Source of the DNA: Roseivirga sp. 4D4
GTDB taxonomy: Bacteria; Bacteroidota; Bacteroidia; Cytophagales; Cyclobacteriaceae
Direction of reading: 5' to 3'
Assembly: GCF_001747095.1 (NCBI RefSeq)
Contig: NZ_MDGP01000001.1
Location: forward strand, 45,001 to 109,000
DNA: 64,000 nucleotides
Below, one piece after another: positions 54,502 through 62,204 of this stretch; positions within the stretch are counted from its first letter, which is position 1; each line of letters opens with the position of its first letter. The notes beneath the pieces are model-generated. The model did no database searches. It worked only from the letters and a program-made list of their open reading frames with translations, and was not told where the DNA came from. The position numbers and the translations under genes were made by a program.

Positions 54502-56000
54502 AGAGAATAATTACCGCAGAGCAAGTTAGGACGGCAGACCAGCACACCATCGCGAATGAGCCAATTGCCTCGATAGATTTGATGGAGAGAGCCGCTAAGG
54601 CATTCTCAAAATGTTTCCTTTCTTTAATCCCCTCTACCTGTTCAATACATGTGGTATGCGGTACAGGGAATAATGGAGGAGATGGCCTGGCTGTCACCAG
54701 ACTCCTGAGAGAAAAGGGCTATCACGTACGGTGCTCTTTGGTGAATGTGTCTTCAAACCTTTCTCCCGATTGTCAGGAAAACCTAAATCGACTTATAACT
54801 CCTCCTGATCTCGTTTCTGAAGCTGATGATCTGGTTATCGAAGAAGATGTGGTTGTAGATGCCTTATTCGGTTCGGGCCTCAACCGCTCCGTGACAGGGC
54901 TTTTCGCGGAAATAATTGAGAAGATAAATGCCTCAAAGGCTAAGACGGTTAGTATTGACATGCCCTCCGGCCTTTTTTCTGATCAGGTCGATCCGTCCGG
55001 AGCAATCGTTAAGGCTGATTTGACAATTGCTTTCCAAAGACCGAAGCTGTCCTTTTTAATTCCTGAGTCAGGAATGTATGTCGGGGAATTTCAGATCGCT
55101 GATATCGGCCTTGACGAAGCGTTTATTGAATCACTGCCGTCAGACTATTTTCTAATCGAGCAAAGTGATATTGCGGCCTTTTTGCCCATTCGGAAGAAGT
55201 TTCAACATAAAGGAGATTTTGGACGCGTACAGATATTTTCTGGAAGTTTTGGCAAAATAGGCGCAGCCTTTTTGTGTGGAAAAGCTGTATTGAAAGCAGG
55301 CGCAGGTTTACTGACCGTTCATATTCCTAAATGTGGGTATGAGATAATTCAATCAACCTTGCCTGAAGCAATGGTCACTGTAGATGACAGCGACAATCAG
55401 ATTAGCTCTGGAGAAATTTTTGAAAACACTTATGCACTTTGTGTGGGGCCGGGTTTGGGAACTGATCCAGCAACGGTACAGTGGTTGGAATTGGTGCTAA
55501 AACAAAACCATAAGCGAATGGTGATCGATGCAGATGCCTTAAACATTCTTGCGGCACACCCCAAATTGATGGACAATGTTCCTCAGGGTTCAATACTGAC
55601 ACCGCATGTGGGAGAATTCAATCGACTCTTTGGGCCAAGTACTGATGGCTTAGGGAGAATTGAAAAGATGAGAAGCGTTGCTTCTGACCGAAACTGGGTT
55701 ATTGTATTAAAGGGTGCTCATACTGCAGTAGCACTGCCAAACGGGAAAGTGGTTTTTAACACGACTGGCAATTCCGGAATGGCGACCGCAGGGAGTGGAG
55801 ATGTTTTGTCAGGAATAATTACTGGCTTGATGTCTCAGGGCTTGAAAAGTGAGGAAGCTGCTATGGCAGGCGTTTATCTACATGGGATGGCCGGAGATTT
55901 GGCTGAAAAAAGTGTAGGAGAAATGTCATTGATGGCATCAGATTTGCTTCATAAACTCCCAGAATCAATTATTAACGTAAGACATGCGTCTTTTATTTGA
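54498..56000 (+). CDS. nnr: Bifunctional NAD(P)HX epimerase / ADP-dependent dehydratase
   Basis: 500 aa fusion. The N-terminal epimerase domain (~1-210; ITAEQVRTADQHTI, VVCGTGNNGGDGLAVTRLL, DALFGSGLNR) and the C-terminal ribokinase-like dehydratase domain (~225-500; NTTGNSGMATAGSGDVLSG, ILTPHVGEFNRL) repair hydrated NADH/NADPH using ADP. The fused form is standard in bacteria. It is translationally coupled to the HhH gene. Confidence 0.93.
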   Translation: MKRIITAEQVRTADQHTIANEPIASIDLMERAAKAFSKCFLSLIPSTCSIHVVCGTGNNGGDGLAVTRLLREKGYHVRCSLVNVSSNLSPDCQENLNRLITPPDLVSEADDLVIEEDVVVDALFGSGLNRSVTGLFAEIIEKINASKAKTVSIDMPSGLFSDQVDPSGAIVKADLTIAFQRPKLSFLIPESGMYVGEFQIADIGLDEAFIESLPSDYFLIEQSDIAAFLPIRKKFQHKGDFGRVQIFSGSFGKIGAAFLCGKAVLKAGAGLLTVHIPKCGYEIIQSTLPEAMVTVDDSDNQISSGEIFENTYALCVGPGLGTDPATVQWLELVLKQNHKRMVIDADALNILAAHPKLMDNVPQGSILTPHVGEFNRLFGPSTDGLGRIEKMRSVASDRNWVIVLKGAHTAVALPNGKVVFNTTGNSGMATAGSGDVLSGIITGLMSQGLKSEEAAMAGVYLHGMAGDLAEKSVGEMSLMASDLLHKLPESIINVRHASFI

Positions 56001-56054
56001 AAAAATCCTAACTTTAAGTAAACCTTGACACCTTAAAGTGGGTCTTATTACATA

Positions 56055-56435
56055 ATGGAAATCTTCAATCACCATATTACGCTCAGAAAGCTAGTCCTTG
56101 GACTGGCCCTCCTCTGTATAGCGTCTATGGCGTCAGCTCAGTCGGAAAGACTAGCGAATGTTTCCAATGATAATGGTGATGAAAAGATCAAAGTTGAGGT
56201 TTTCCCTAATCCAACTTCAGATTATTTGACAATTGATCTAAGCAATCTTGAACTTCGTAAGCCTAAAATTGAGATCAGAAGTATCATCGGTACTAAGATG
56301 AGAGTCAATCTTGAAAAGAGCGGTTTGAAAAAGTATAAGGTAGACGTACAATCCTTTCAGCGAGGCTACTATCTGGTGCTGGTCATGGATGACCAATCCA
56401 AATTCCAACAAACTGTAAGATTCAGCAAGAAATAA
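56055..56435 (+). CDS. Stand-alone T9SS type A C-terminal sorting domain protein
   Basis: 126 aa. A signal peptide (MEIFNHHITLRKLVLGLALLC... to SAQS) is followed by only ~20 residues and then a complete T9SS type A sorting domain: VEVFPNPTSDYLTIDLSN, IEIRSIIGTKMRV and VDVQSFQRGYYLVLVMDDQSKFQQTVRFSKK. There is no passenger domain, so after export and cleavage by PorU almost nothing would remain; it may instead act as a sorting-domain signal or regulator. Sorting-domain-only proteins linked to T9SS signalling (PorA of Porphyromonas) have been reported, but orthology is not shown. It is followed by a terminator. Confidence 0.85.
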   Translation: MEIFNHHITLRKLVLGLALLCIASMASAQSERLANVSNDNGDEKIKVEVFPNPTSDYLTIDLSNLELRKPKIEIRSIIGTKMRVNLEKSGLKKYKVDVQSFQRGYYLVLVMDDQSKFQQTVRFSKK

Positions 56436-56462
56436 AAACCCCGAAGACATCGGGGTTTATTG
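56436..56462 (+). terminator. Terminator between the sorting-domain gene and convergent asnS
   Basis: AAACCCCGA (56436-56444) and TCGGGGTTT (56450-56458) form a perfect stem with flanking A/T, likely bidirectional. Confidence 0.85.
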
Positions 56463-56464
56463 TT

Positions 56465-57913
56465 TTAGAATGCAGCGTTTCCTGGTGTTCTTGGGAACGG
56501 AATTACATCTCTAATATTTCCCATTCCAGTGACGAAAGTCATAAGCCTTTCGAAACCAAGTCCAAAGCCACTGTGGGGAGCCGTACCAAACCTTCTTGTG
56601 TCGAGATACCAATCAAGCTCTTCTTCAGGAATGTTCATCTCAGCCATGCGACTGGTAAGTACATCAAGTCTTTCTTCCCTTTGAGAACCGCCTACAATTT
56701 CTCCTATGCCAGGAAATAGTATGTCCATGGCTCCGACAGTATTGCCGTCCTCGTTCATCCGCATATAAAATGCTTTGATATCTTTCGGGTAATCTGTGAG
56801 AATAACAGGCTTCTTAAAATGCTTCTCAACCAGATAGCGCTCATGCTCCGACTGAAGGTCAGCTCCCCAACCATCAATCAAGAACTGGAACTTCTTTTTC
56901 TTGTTCGGCTTAGAGTTTCTGAGTATCTGAATCGCATCAGTATAAGAAAGCCTTTCAAAGTCATTTTCAACAACAAACCTGAGCTTCTCTGTTAAAGTCA
57001 TTTCGCTTCGTTCAGCAGCCGGTTTGTTTTTTTCTTCGTCTAAAAGTCGTTTCTCTAAGAACTCCAAGTCTTCGGCACAATGCTCGAGTGCATAGGCCAC
57101 CAGGTATTTGAGAAATTCTTCCGCCAAATCCATATTGTCTGTCAGATCATAGAAAGCCATTTCTGGTTCGATCATCCAGAACTCAGCCAAGTGTCTGGTA
57201 GTATTAGAGTTCTCAGCCCTAAAAGTAGGTCCAAATGTATATATGTCGCCAAGCGCCATAGCACCCAATTCGCCTTCTAATTGACCAGAAACGGTAAGAT
57301 TGGTCTCCTTACCAAAGAAGTCCTGACTATGATCGACAGAACCATCCTCTTTTAAAGGAGGGTTTATGGGGTCAAGCGTTGAAACTCTGAACATTTCACC
57401 AGCTCCCTCTGCGTCAGAGCCTGTTACAAATGGTGTATGCCAATAGTAGAAACCCTTTTCATTAAAGAATTTATGAACTGCAAAAGACATCGCATGTCGC
57501 ATTCTGAAAATGGCACCGAAAGTATTTGTTCGAGGCCTTAAGTGTGCGATCTCTCTCAAAAACTCTAGCGAGTGTTTCTTGGGTTGAAGCGGATACTTTT
57601 CTGGGTCCGCTACCCCGAGAACATCAATGGATGCTGCTGTAATTTCAACACTTTGACCTGAGCCTTGGGAAGCGACTAGTTTACCTTTAACAGAAATACT
57701 GGCTCCTGTCGTAACATGTTTAAGTATGTCCTCTCCGATTAAATTAGGGTCAGCAACCACTTGAATGCTATTGATAGAGGAACCGTCATTAAGGGCAATA
57801 AAATTCACATGTTTATTGCCTCTTTTTGTCCTTACCCAACCTTTTGCTACCACATCGACATCCATTTCGGCGCTTTTCAGAAGTATGGCAATTTTGGTTC
57901 TCTTTGTTTCCAT
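56465..57913 (-). CDS. asnS: Asparaginyl-tRNA synthetase
   Basis: 482 aa from the ATG at 57913; the frame opens five codons earlier at a TTG (57928). Class IIb synthetase: N-terminal OB-fold anticodon-binding domain ([26 protein letters not shown]), then the catalytic core with [14 protein letters not shown], the motif 2 region [22 protein letters not shown] and motif 3 ([27 protein letters not shown]). Its presence means the cell charges tRNA-Asn directly. Confidence 0.95.
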   Translation of the reverse strand: METKRTKIAILLKSAEMDVDVVAKGWVRTKRGNKHVNFIALNDGSSINSIQVVADPNLIGEDILKHVTTGASISVKGKLVASQGSGQSVEITAASIDVLGVADPEKYPLQPKKHSLEFLREIAHLRPRTNTFGAIFRMRHAMSFAVHKFFNEKGFYYWHTPFVTGSDAEGAGEMFRVSTLDPINPPLKEDGSVDHSQDFFGKETNLTVSGQLEGELGAMALGDIYTFGPTFRAENSNTTRHLAEFWMIEPEMAFYDLTDNMDLAEEFLKYLVAYALEHCAEDLEFLEKRLLDEEKNKPAAERSEMTLTEKLRFVVENDFERLSYTDAIQILRNSKPNKKKKFQFLIDGWGADLQSEHERYLVEKHFKKPVILTDYPKDIKAFYMRMNEDGNTVGAMDILFPGIGEIVGGSQREERLDVLTSRMAEMNIPEEELDWYLDTRRFGTAPHSGFGLGFERLMTFVTGMGNIRDVIPFPRTPGNAAF

Positions 57914-58133
57914 GGTTACTGTACTCAATGAATTCTAAAACGAACGCAAAGCAATCATTTTTTACTCTCAAACACAACTAATTGATAATCATTTACTAGG
58001 CTCAATTAGGTAAGTGCTTTTGTAATTATGTACTAAATAATGCGTGTAGGGACATTTTTTCTAGAATTAGAATTTTCTGCATGATTTTTGTTAAAAAGTG
58101 TTACAATCTCAACGCTTCTCTCGTTCTTTCCTT

Positions 58134-58141
58134 TAAATTTG
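58134..58141 (+). promoter_or_regulatory. -7 promoter box TAAATTTG for rpoN
   Basis: A perfect TANNTTTG match 31 nt before the rpoN ATG; no TTG at a normal -33 distance was found. The 243-bp gap between asnS and rpoN is otherwise AT-rich with no gene. Confidence 0.35.
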
Positions 58142-58172
58142 AATTAATAGAAAGAGCGATTTTTTATACCTA

Positions 58173-59624
58173 ATGCAAAAACTCAGCCTTAGTCAATCTC
58201 TTAGCCAAAAGCTGTCACCTCAACAGATTCAGTTTATAAAACTGTTGCAGGTACCAACGGCTGAGCTCGATACTCGAGTAGAGGAGGAGCTTGAAATCAA
58301 CCCTGCCTTGGAGGAGGGGAGAGAGGAAGAGGCTGCACCAGAGCGCGAAGAGTTTGAAGAGGGAGAAGTAAGTTCTACAGAAGATCTGAATGTTGAAGAC
58401 TACTTAGGTGATGACGATTTCTCCGGATATAAGATGCAAGGTGATGGTAACTACAACGATGAAGAAGATCGTGAGATGCCGGTGGCTATGCAAGCGTCTT
58501 TGAATGATCAGTTAGAAGCTCAGCTTGGCTTTTTAGGCTTGGACGAACGTCAAGAGAACATTGCCAAGCAATTGATCGGCAGCATTGAGACAGACGGTTA
58601 TATCAGGCGAGAACTGGATGCGATTGTCAACGATTTGGCCTTTGCCCAAAACATTGAAACGGATATTGAGGAGTTAGAAGAATTGTTGAGTCAGATTCAA
58701 CAATTCGATCCTCCTGGTATTGCGGCACGAAGTCTTCAAGAATGTCTGTTGATTCAGATGGAGCGAAAGAGTGATGATCTTGAAGAAGATGAAGTCATTC
58801 AGACGGCTATTCGAATTCTTTCACTTTGCTTTGATGAGTTTACCAAGAAGCACTATGATAAAATCCTTAAGAAGCTAAACCTCGATGATGAGGGCTTGCT
58901 CAAGGAAGCAGTAAGTGCGATAACAAAATTAAATCCCAAGCCCGGAGGGATCTCTGGAGGTCTGGTTAAAACTCAATACCTCATACCCGATTTCTTGTTG
59001 AGTAATACCGATGGTGAATTTGACTTAACGTTAAACAGCCGTAATGCGCCTGAATTGAGAGTAAGTCAATCATATTCTGAGATGTTTTCAGCATATGATA
59101 AGAGCGATAAGAAGGATAAGAAGTTAAAGGAAACCGTAAGTTTTGTTAAGCAAAAGTTAGATGCTGCAAAATGGTTTATTGATGCAATCAAGCAACGACA
59201 GAACACCTTGCTTCGAACAATGGAGTCGATTATTAAATTTCAGTATGACTTCTTCCAAGATGGAGATGAGTCTAAACTGAGGCCAATGATTTTGAAGGAT
59301 ATTGCTAATGAGATCAATATGGATATTTCCACGGTTTCTAGAGTGGCAAATTCAAAATCGATTCAGACTGACTTTGGAATCTTTCCTCTAAAATACTTTT
59401 TCAGTGAAGGGATTTCCACGACAAGTGGAGAAGATGTCAGTAGTAGAGAAGTCAAGAACGTATTAGCCGAGTTGATCGATGGTGAGGATAAGAAGAAACC
59501 ATTGTCTGACGATAAACTTGAAAAATTCCTAAAGGCCAAGGGATACAACATTGCCAGAAGAACTGTGGCAAAATATCGGGAGCAACTCAATATCCCGGTA
59601 GCACGTCTGAGAAAAGAACTCTGA
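58173..59624 (+). CDS. rpoN: RNA polymerase sigma-54 factor
   Basis: 483 aa. The N-terminal Gln/Leu-rich region I (LSLSQSLSQKLSPQQIQFIKLLQ) interacts with activators; an acidic region II (~50-105) follows, then the core-binding and DNA-binding domains, and the RpoN box ARRTVAKYRE at 461-470. It directs transcription from -24/-12 promoters with AAA+ activators. No activator gene is in the window. The stop is one nt from the next start codon. Confidence 0.96.
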   Translation: MQKLSLSQSLSQKLSPQQIQFIKLLQVPTAELDTRVEEELEINPALEEGREEEAAPEREEFEEGEVSSTEDLNVEDYLGDDDFSGYKMQGDGNYNDEEDREMPVAMQASLNDQLEAQLGFLGLDERQENIAKQLIGSIETDGYIRRELDAIVNDLAFAQNIETDIEELEELLSQIQQFDPPGIAARSLQECLLIQMERKSDDLEEDEVIQTAIRILSLCFDEFTKKHYDKILKKLNLDDEGLLKEAVSAITKLNPKPGGISGGLVKTQYLIPDFLLSNTDGEFDLTLNSRNAPELRVSQSYSEMFSAYDKSDKKDKKLKETVSFVKQKLDAAKWFIDAIKQRQNTLLRTMESIIKFQYDFFQDGDESKLRPMILKDIANEINMDISTVSRVANSKSIQTDFGIFPLKYFFSEGISTTSGEDVSSREVKNVLAELIDGEDKKKPLSDDKLEKFLKAKGYNIARRTVAKYREQLNIPVARLRKEL

Positions 59625-59625
59625 T

Positions 59626-60243
59626 TTGACTTTTTTAGCGAAATTCCTAACATACTTATTTCAGCCTTTAATAATGCCGACTTTGGTGTTCTACACCATT
59701 CTGTTCCACCTAGGAAATAGTTCAAACTTGACCGACAAAGGACGCTGGACGGTTGTTTCACTGATATTCGTGACAACGTGTTTGGTTCCTGTCCTTACGG
59801 TAGTCATGTTTCGAATTACAAAAGTCATTAAGGATCTGCATATGAACGATAGGAAGGACAGGTATATGCCTTTTGTATTCATATCGCTCTTTTATTTGGT
59901 TGTGTCTTTCATGATCAAGGGGCAAGAATGGATGACACCCGCAATGCATATTACTTTCCTGGCTATTACCACTGTTGTGATTGCCACCAATGGAATTACG
60001 TTTAAGTGGAAGATTAGTGCCCATGCAGCTGGTATAGCTGGATGGCTTGGGTTCATTGTTGCCTATAAACATGCTTTTCAAGCAACCAATACTTTGTTTT
60101 GGCCCCTAATTGTTGCAGTTGCATTGACAGGATTAATATCTTGGGCCAGATTATATTTGAATGCTCATAAGCCTGCCGAAATTCTGGGAGGCCTAATACT
60201 TGGGTTTACTATTAGTTACGGATCAATCGCTTTATTTCTTTAG
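59626..60243 (+). CDS. PAP2-like integral membrane protein
   Basis: 205 aa with about six hydrophobic helices. The last part carries a PAP2-like pattern: SAHAAGIAGWLG (~130) and RLYLNAHKPAEILGGLILG (~176-194), with the two histidines expected of the phosphatase site. The substrate is unknown, perhaps a lipid phosphate. The apparent start is TTG at 59626, one nt after the rpoN stop; the first in-frame ATG is at residue 17 inside the first helix region, so TTG is preferred. It ends 3 nt before the next gene. Confidence 0.78.
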   Translation: MTFLAKFLTYLFQPLIMPTLVFYTILFHLGNSSNLTDKGRWTVVSLIFVTTCLVPVLTVVMFRITKVIKDLHMNDRKDRYMPFVFISLFYLVVSFMIKGQEWMTPAMHITFLAITTVVIATNGITFKWKISAHAAGIAGWLGFIVAYKHAFQATNTLFWPLIVAVALTGLISWARLYLNAHKPAEILGGLILGFTISYGSIALFL

Positions 60244-60246
60244 ACC

Positions 60247-61026
60247 ATGTTCGAATTTCTCAAATACGATATCAAAGATGGGGTGGCCACCATTACACTC
60301 AATCGCCCGGATGTGTATAATGCACTCAACAACGAAATTACTTATGAGCTTCAGGCAGCATTGAAAGATGCCAAGCGAAATAGTGAAGTGAGGGTAGTTG
60401 TATTGACTGGAGAAGGCAAAGCATTTTGTTCGGGCCAGGACTTGAAGGCTTCTTCAGCCGAACCTAATCGATCGTTTTCAGATTCGATTCATAAAAGGTA
60501 TAACCCTATCATTAAGGCCATCAGAAACTTGCCTAAGCCAGTGGTGTGTCGCTTAAATGGTGTCGCGGCAGGGGCTGGTTGCTCTTTTGCTATTGCCTGT
60601 GATATTGTAGTTGCCGCGGAGAGTGCCAAACTCATCGAAGTATTCGTAAATATTGGATTGGTACTTGACTCTGGTTCCTCTTATTTCCTACCAAGACTGC
60701 TAGGCTCTTCTAAGGCATTTGAACTGGCGACTATGGGTACTAGAGTGAGTGGCAAAGAAGCAGAGGCTATGGGCTTAGTAAATAAGTGTGTTCCTGATGA
60801 GGCTTTGGACGAAGCTGTGAAAGCTTATACAGATTATTATGCTAAAGCGCCAACCAAGGCAATAGGGCTTATGAAGAAGATGCTGAATAAGTCGCAAGGA
60901 GCTACTTTATCTGAAATGCTCGACTATGAAGCCTACAATCAAGATATAGCAGGAGCTACCTTTGATCATAAAGAAGGAGTTCAGGCTTTCTTAGAGAAAC
61001 GCCTTCCAGAATTTAAGGGAGAATAG
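60247..61026 (+). CDS. Enoyl-CoA hydratase/isomerase, PaaG-like
   Basis: 259 aa crotonase-family protein. The oxyanion segment AFCSGQDLKASS and the active-site region EVFVNIGLVLDSGSSYFLPRLLG match PaaG (ring-opening 1,2-epoxyphenylacetyl-CoA isomerase): the catalytic Asp of LVxDSG is present while the first crotonase Glu position is Ser in GAGCSFAIA. No other phenylacetate gene is nearby, so a general acyl-CoA isomerase function is equally possible. It forms a tight operon with rpoN and the PAP2-like gene. Confidence 0.85.
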   Translation: MFEFLKYDIKDGVATITLNRPDVYNALNNEITYELQAALKDAKRNSEVRVVVLTGEGKAFCSGQDLKASSAEPNRSFSDSIHKRYNPIIKAIRNLPKPVVCRLNGVAAGAGCSFAIACDIVVAAESAKLIEVFVNIGLVLDSGSSYFLPRLLGSSKAFELATMGTRVSGKEAEAMGLVNKCVPDEALDEAVKAYTDYYAKAPTKAIGLMKKMLNKSQGATLSEMLDYEAYNQDIAGATFDHKEGVQAFLEKRLPEFKGE

Positions 61027-61028
61027 TC

Positions 61029-61736
61029 TTAGAAGCCAGTTAAGGAGATTCCTAAGGTAAGTGTTCTCGTATTTTCTCCACCTGTTGGCGCAATGTCCCA
61101 CTTTTCGGATAACTCGTAGAATCCGAAAAGGCTAATGCCTCCCCATCCAACACGTCCCTGGACACCGTAGCGGAAACGGTTGAAGCCTAGGTCTTGACGG
61201 TCTTTAACTGTACGATTATCGCCTCCTCGATCCTCATAACGGAACTTTGTAAACGAAGAGTAAAGTACACCGACTTTCATGCCCAGAGCAGCTCTGAAAC
61301 CTCTATTGTATTGGTTCTTACTTTTGTAATATCTGAGTTCTAAAGGAATGTCTAAGTAGTGTAGTGCTAGTTTTGATTTGCCAAAGCTAATAGGACTACT
61401 CGTCAGCGAATTCAAGTCGGTCGCCTCTACCGACCTTACACTACTGGTATTTACAGAAGATGTAAGGGTGAAATTATTCTCAAAGGAGTACCTTTCAAGA
61501 CTCAGTCCTATTCCAGGAGTAAAAGTAAACCCATTGGTGCCGATCGGTAGGTCATAATAATAGGTAATATTTACTGTCTTCGACTGAAAGCTGTTTAATG
61601 AGATGTCCTCGGGTGCGTTGCTCCAGCTATTAACCCCTATGTCCACCAGTAAAGCCCCTGGCAGATCAGGACGCTGTGCCTGAGCCGAAAGACTCATGAA
61701 AACCAAACCTACAACTCCGAGTAACAACTTCTTCAT
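61029..61736 (-). CDS. PorT-family outer-membrane beta-barrel protein
   Basis: 235 aa from the ATG at 61736, which begins a clear signal peptide (MKKLLLGVVGLVFMSLSAQA); the upstream extension begins with a TTG inside a -7 box. The rest is an eight-strand-like barrel: LLVDIGVNSW, VNITYYYDLPIG, LRYYKSKNQYNRGFRAALGMKVGVLYSSF and a final GISLTGF. It resembles PorT-like barrels; whether it is the T9SS PorT itself cannot be decided here. It converges on the PaaG-like gene with 2 nt between stops. Confidence 0.78.
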   Translation of the reverse strand: MKKLLLGVVGLVFMSLSAQAQRPDLPGALLVDIGVNSWSNAPEDISLNSFQSKTVNITYYYDLPIGTNGFTFTPGIGLSLERYSFENNFTLTSSVNTSSVRSVEATDLNSLTSSPISFGKSKLALHYLDIPLELRYYKSKNQYNRGFRAALGMKVGVLYSSFTKFRYEDRGGDNRTVKDRQDLGFNRFRYGVQGRVGWGGISLFGFYELSEKWDIAPTGGENTRTLTLGISLTGF

Positions 61737-61760
61737 GGGTATGCTAAATTTAAGCGGTGG

Positions 61761-61768
61761 CAAAGATA
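61761..61768 (-). promoter_or_regulatory. -7 promoter box TATCTTTG for the PorT-family gene
   Basis: CAAAGATA on the plus strand gives a perfect minus-strand -7 box, 24 nt before the ATG at 61736; it covers the upstream TTG and supports the ATG start. Confidence 0.42.
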
Positions 61769-61797
61769 GTATTTTTTAAAAGTATATAAGGACGTCT

Positions 61798-61827
61798 TTT
61801 GCAAAGAAAAAGAATTAATTACCTTTG
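61798..61827 (+). promoter_or_regulatory. Strong Bacteroidota promoter of tRNA-Arg inside an inverted repeat
   Basis: TTTG (61798-61801), an 18-nt spacer and TACCTTTG (61820-61827) match the -33/-7 consensus fully. The boxes sit in a perfect 9-bp inverted repeat: TTTGCAAAG (61798-61806) and CTTTGCAAA (61823-61831). A second inverted repeat, AACGGAC/GTCCGTT (61839-61858), lies between the expected transcription start and the tRNA. Confidence 0.7.
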
Positions 61828-61865
61828 CAAACGCATTTAACGGACTTTAACGTCCGTTTATTTTT

Positions 61866-61939
61866 GGCCTCGTAGCATAACTGAATAGTGCACTTGATTA
61901 CGGCTCAAGAGGTTACAGGTTTGAATCCTGTCGAGGTCA
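61866..61939 (+). tRNA. tRNA-Arg(ACG) with A19 and U56
   Basis: 74 nt cloverleaf. Acceptor GGCCTCG/CGAGGTC (with G2-U71), D stem GCAT/GTGC, anticodon stem CTTGA/TCAAG with loop TTACGGC giving anticodon ACG, variable loop AGGTT, T stem ACAGG/CCTGT, discriminator A, and no encoded CCA. The D loop AACTGAATA has A at position 19, and the T loop TTTGAAT has U at position 56, where almost all tRNAs have G19 and C56; the two changes keep a Watson-Crick pair. A20 and C35, ArgRS identity bases in E. coli, are present. It would read CGN codons after A34 deamination. Confidence 0.88.
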
Positions 61940-61952
61940 CTTAGCGCAGAGA

Positions 61953-61978
61953 AGCCCCTGAATTTCAGGGGCTTTTTT
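61953..61978 (+). terminator. Intrinsic terminator of tRNA-Arg
   Basis: GCCCCTGAA pairs with TTCAGGGGC and is followed by TTTTTT. The T-run doubles as the left end of the larger inverted repeat that follows. Confidence 0.9.
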
Positions 61979-62026
61979 CATGCACAAAATCAGAAGCTTG
62001 CTTCGAGATTTTGTGCATGAAAAAAG
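61973..62026 (+). repeat. Large hairpin: 19-bp perfect arms plus inner stem
   Basis: TTTTTTCATGCACAAAATC and GATTTTGTGCATGAAAAAA are perfect reverse complements (19 bp) separated by 15 nt that hold a second inverted repeat, GAAGC/GCTTC. It overlaps the T-run of the tRNA terminator, so the two RNA structures are mutually exclusive in part. It looks like a REP/MITE-like intergenic element; only the right arm recurs in the second copy of the direct repeat. Confidence 0.75.
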
Positions 62027-62204
62027 GAGAGTGCGTAGCACGGGGCTTTTCTATGGTCAGGAGTGGGGAGTCGGGATCGCGAGAGCAATCCTTCTATCAG
62101 AAGCTTGCTTCGAGATTTTGTGCATGAAAAAAGGAGAGTGCTTAGCACAGGGCTTTTCTAAGGTCAGGAGTGGGGAGTCAGGATACGCTAGCAGTCCTTT
62201 TTTC
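61991..62204 (+). repeat. Two tandem ~107-bp direct repeats
   Basis: The unit beginning CAGAAGCTTGCTTCGAG at 61991 recurs at 62098, a period of 107 bp. Both copies carry TTTTGTGCATG, AAAAAAGGAGAGTGC, a small GTGC-nTA-GCAC hairpin and GGTCAGGAGTGGGGAGTC, with scattered substitutions, mainly in the last ~25 bp. No credible gene is present (an 85-codon open frame simply follows the repeat). This accounts for most of the 399-bp gap between tRNA-Arg and the AraC gene. Confidence 0.85.

Noticed and set aside
61029-61736. Assigning the barrel as PorT of the T9SS
   Set aside because: Similarity is to the broad PorT-like barrel family only; sequence alone does not separate it from other small barrels, so no gene symbol was given.
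61991-62204. CRISPR-like array
   Set aside because: Only two adjacent long units without spacers of regular size; not a repeat-spacer pattern, and no cas genes.
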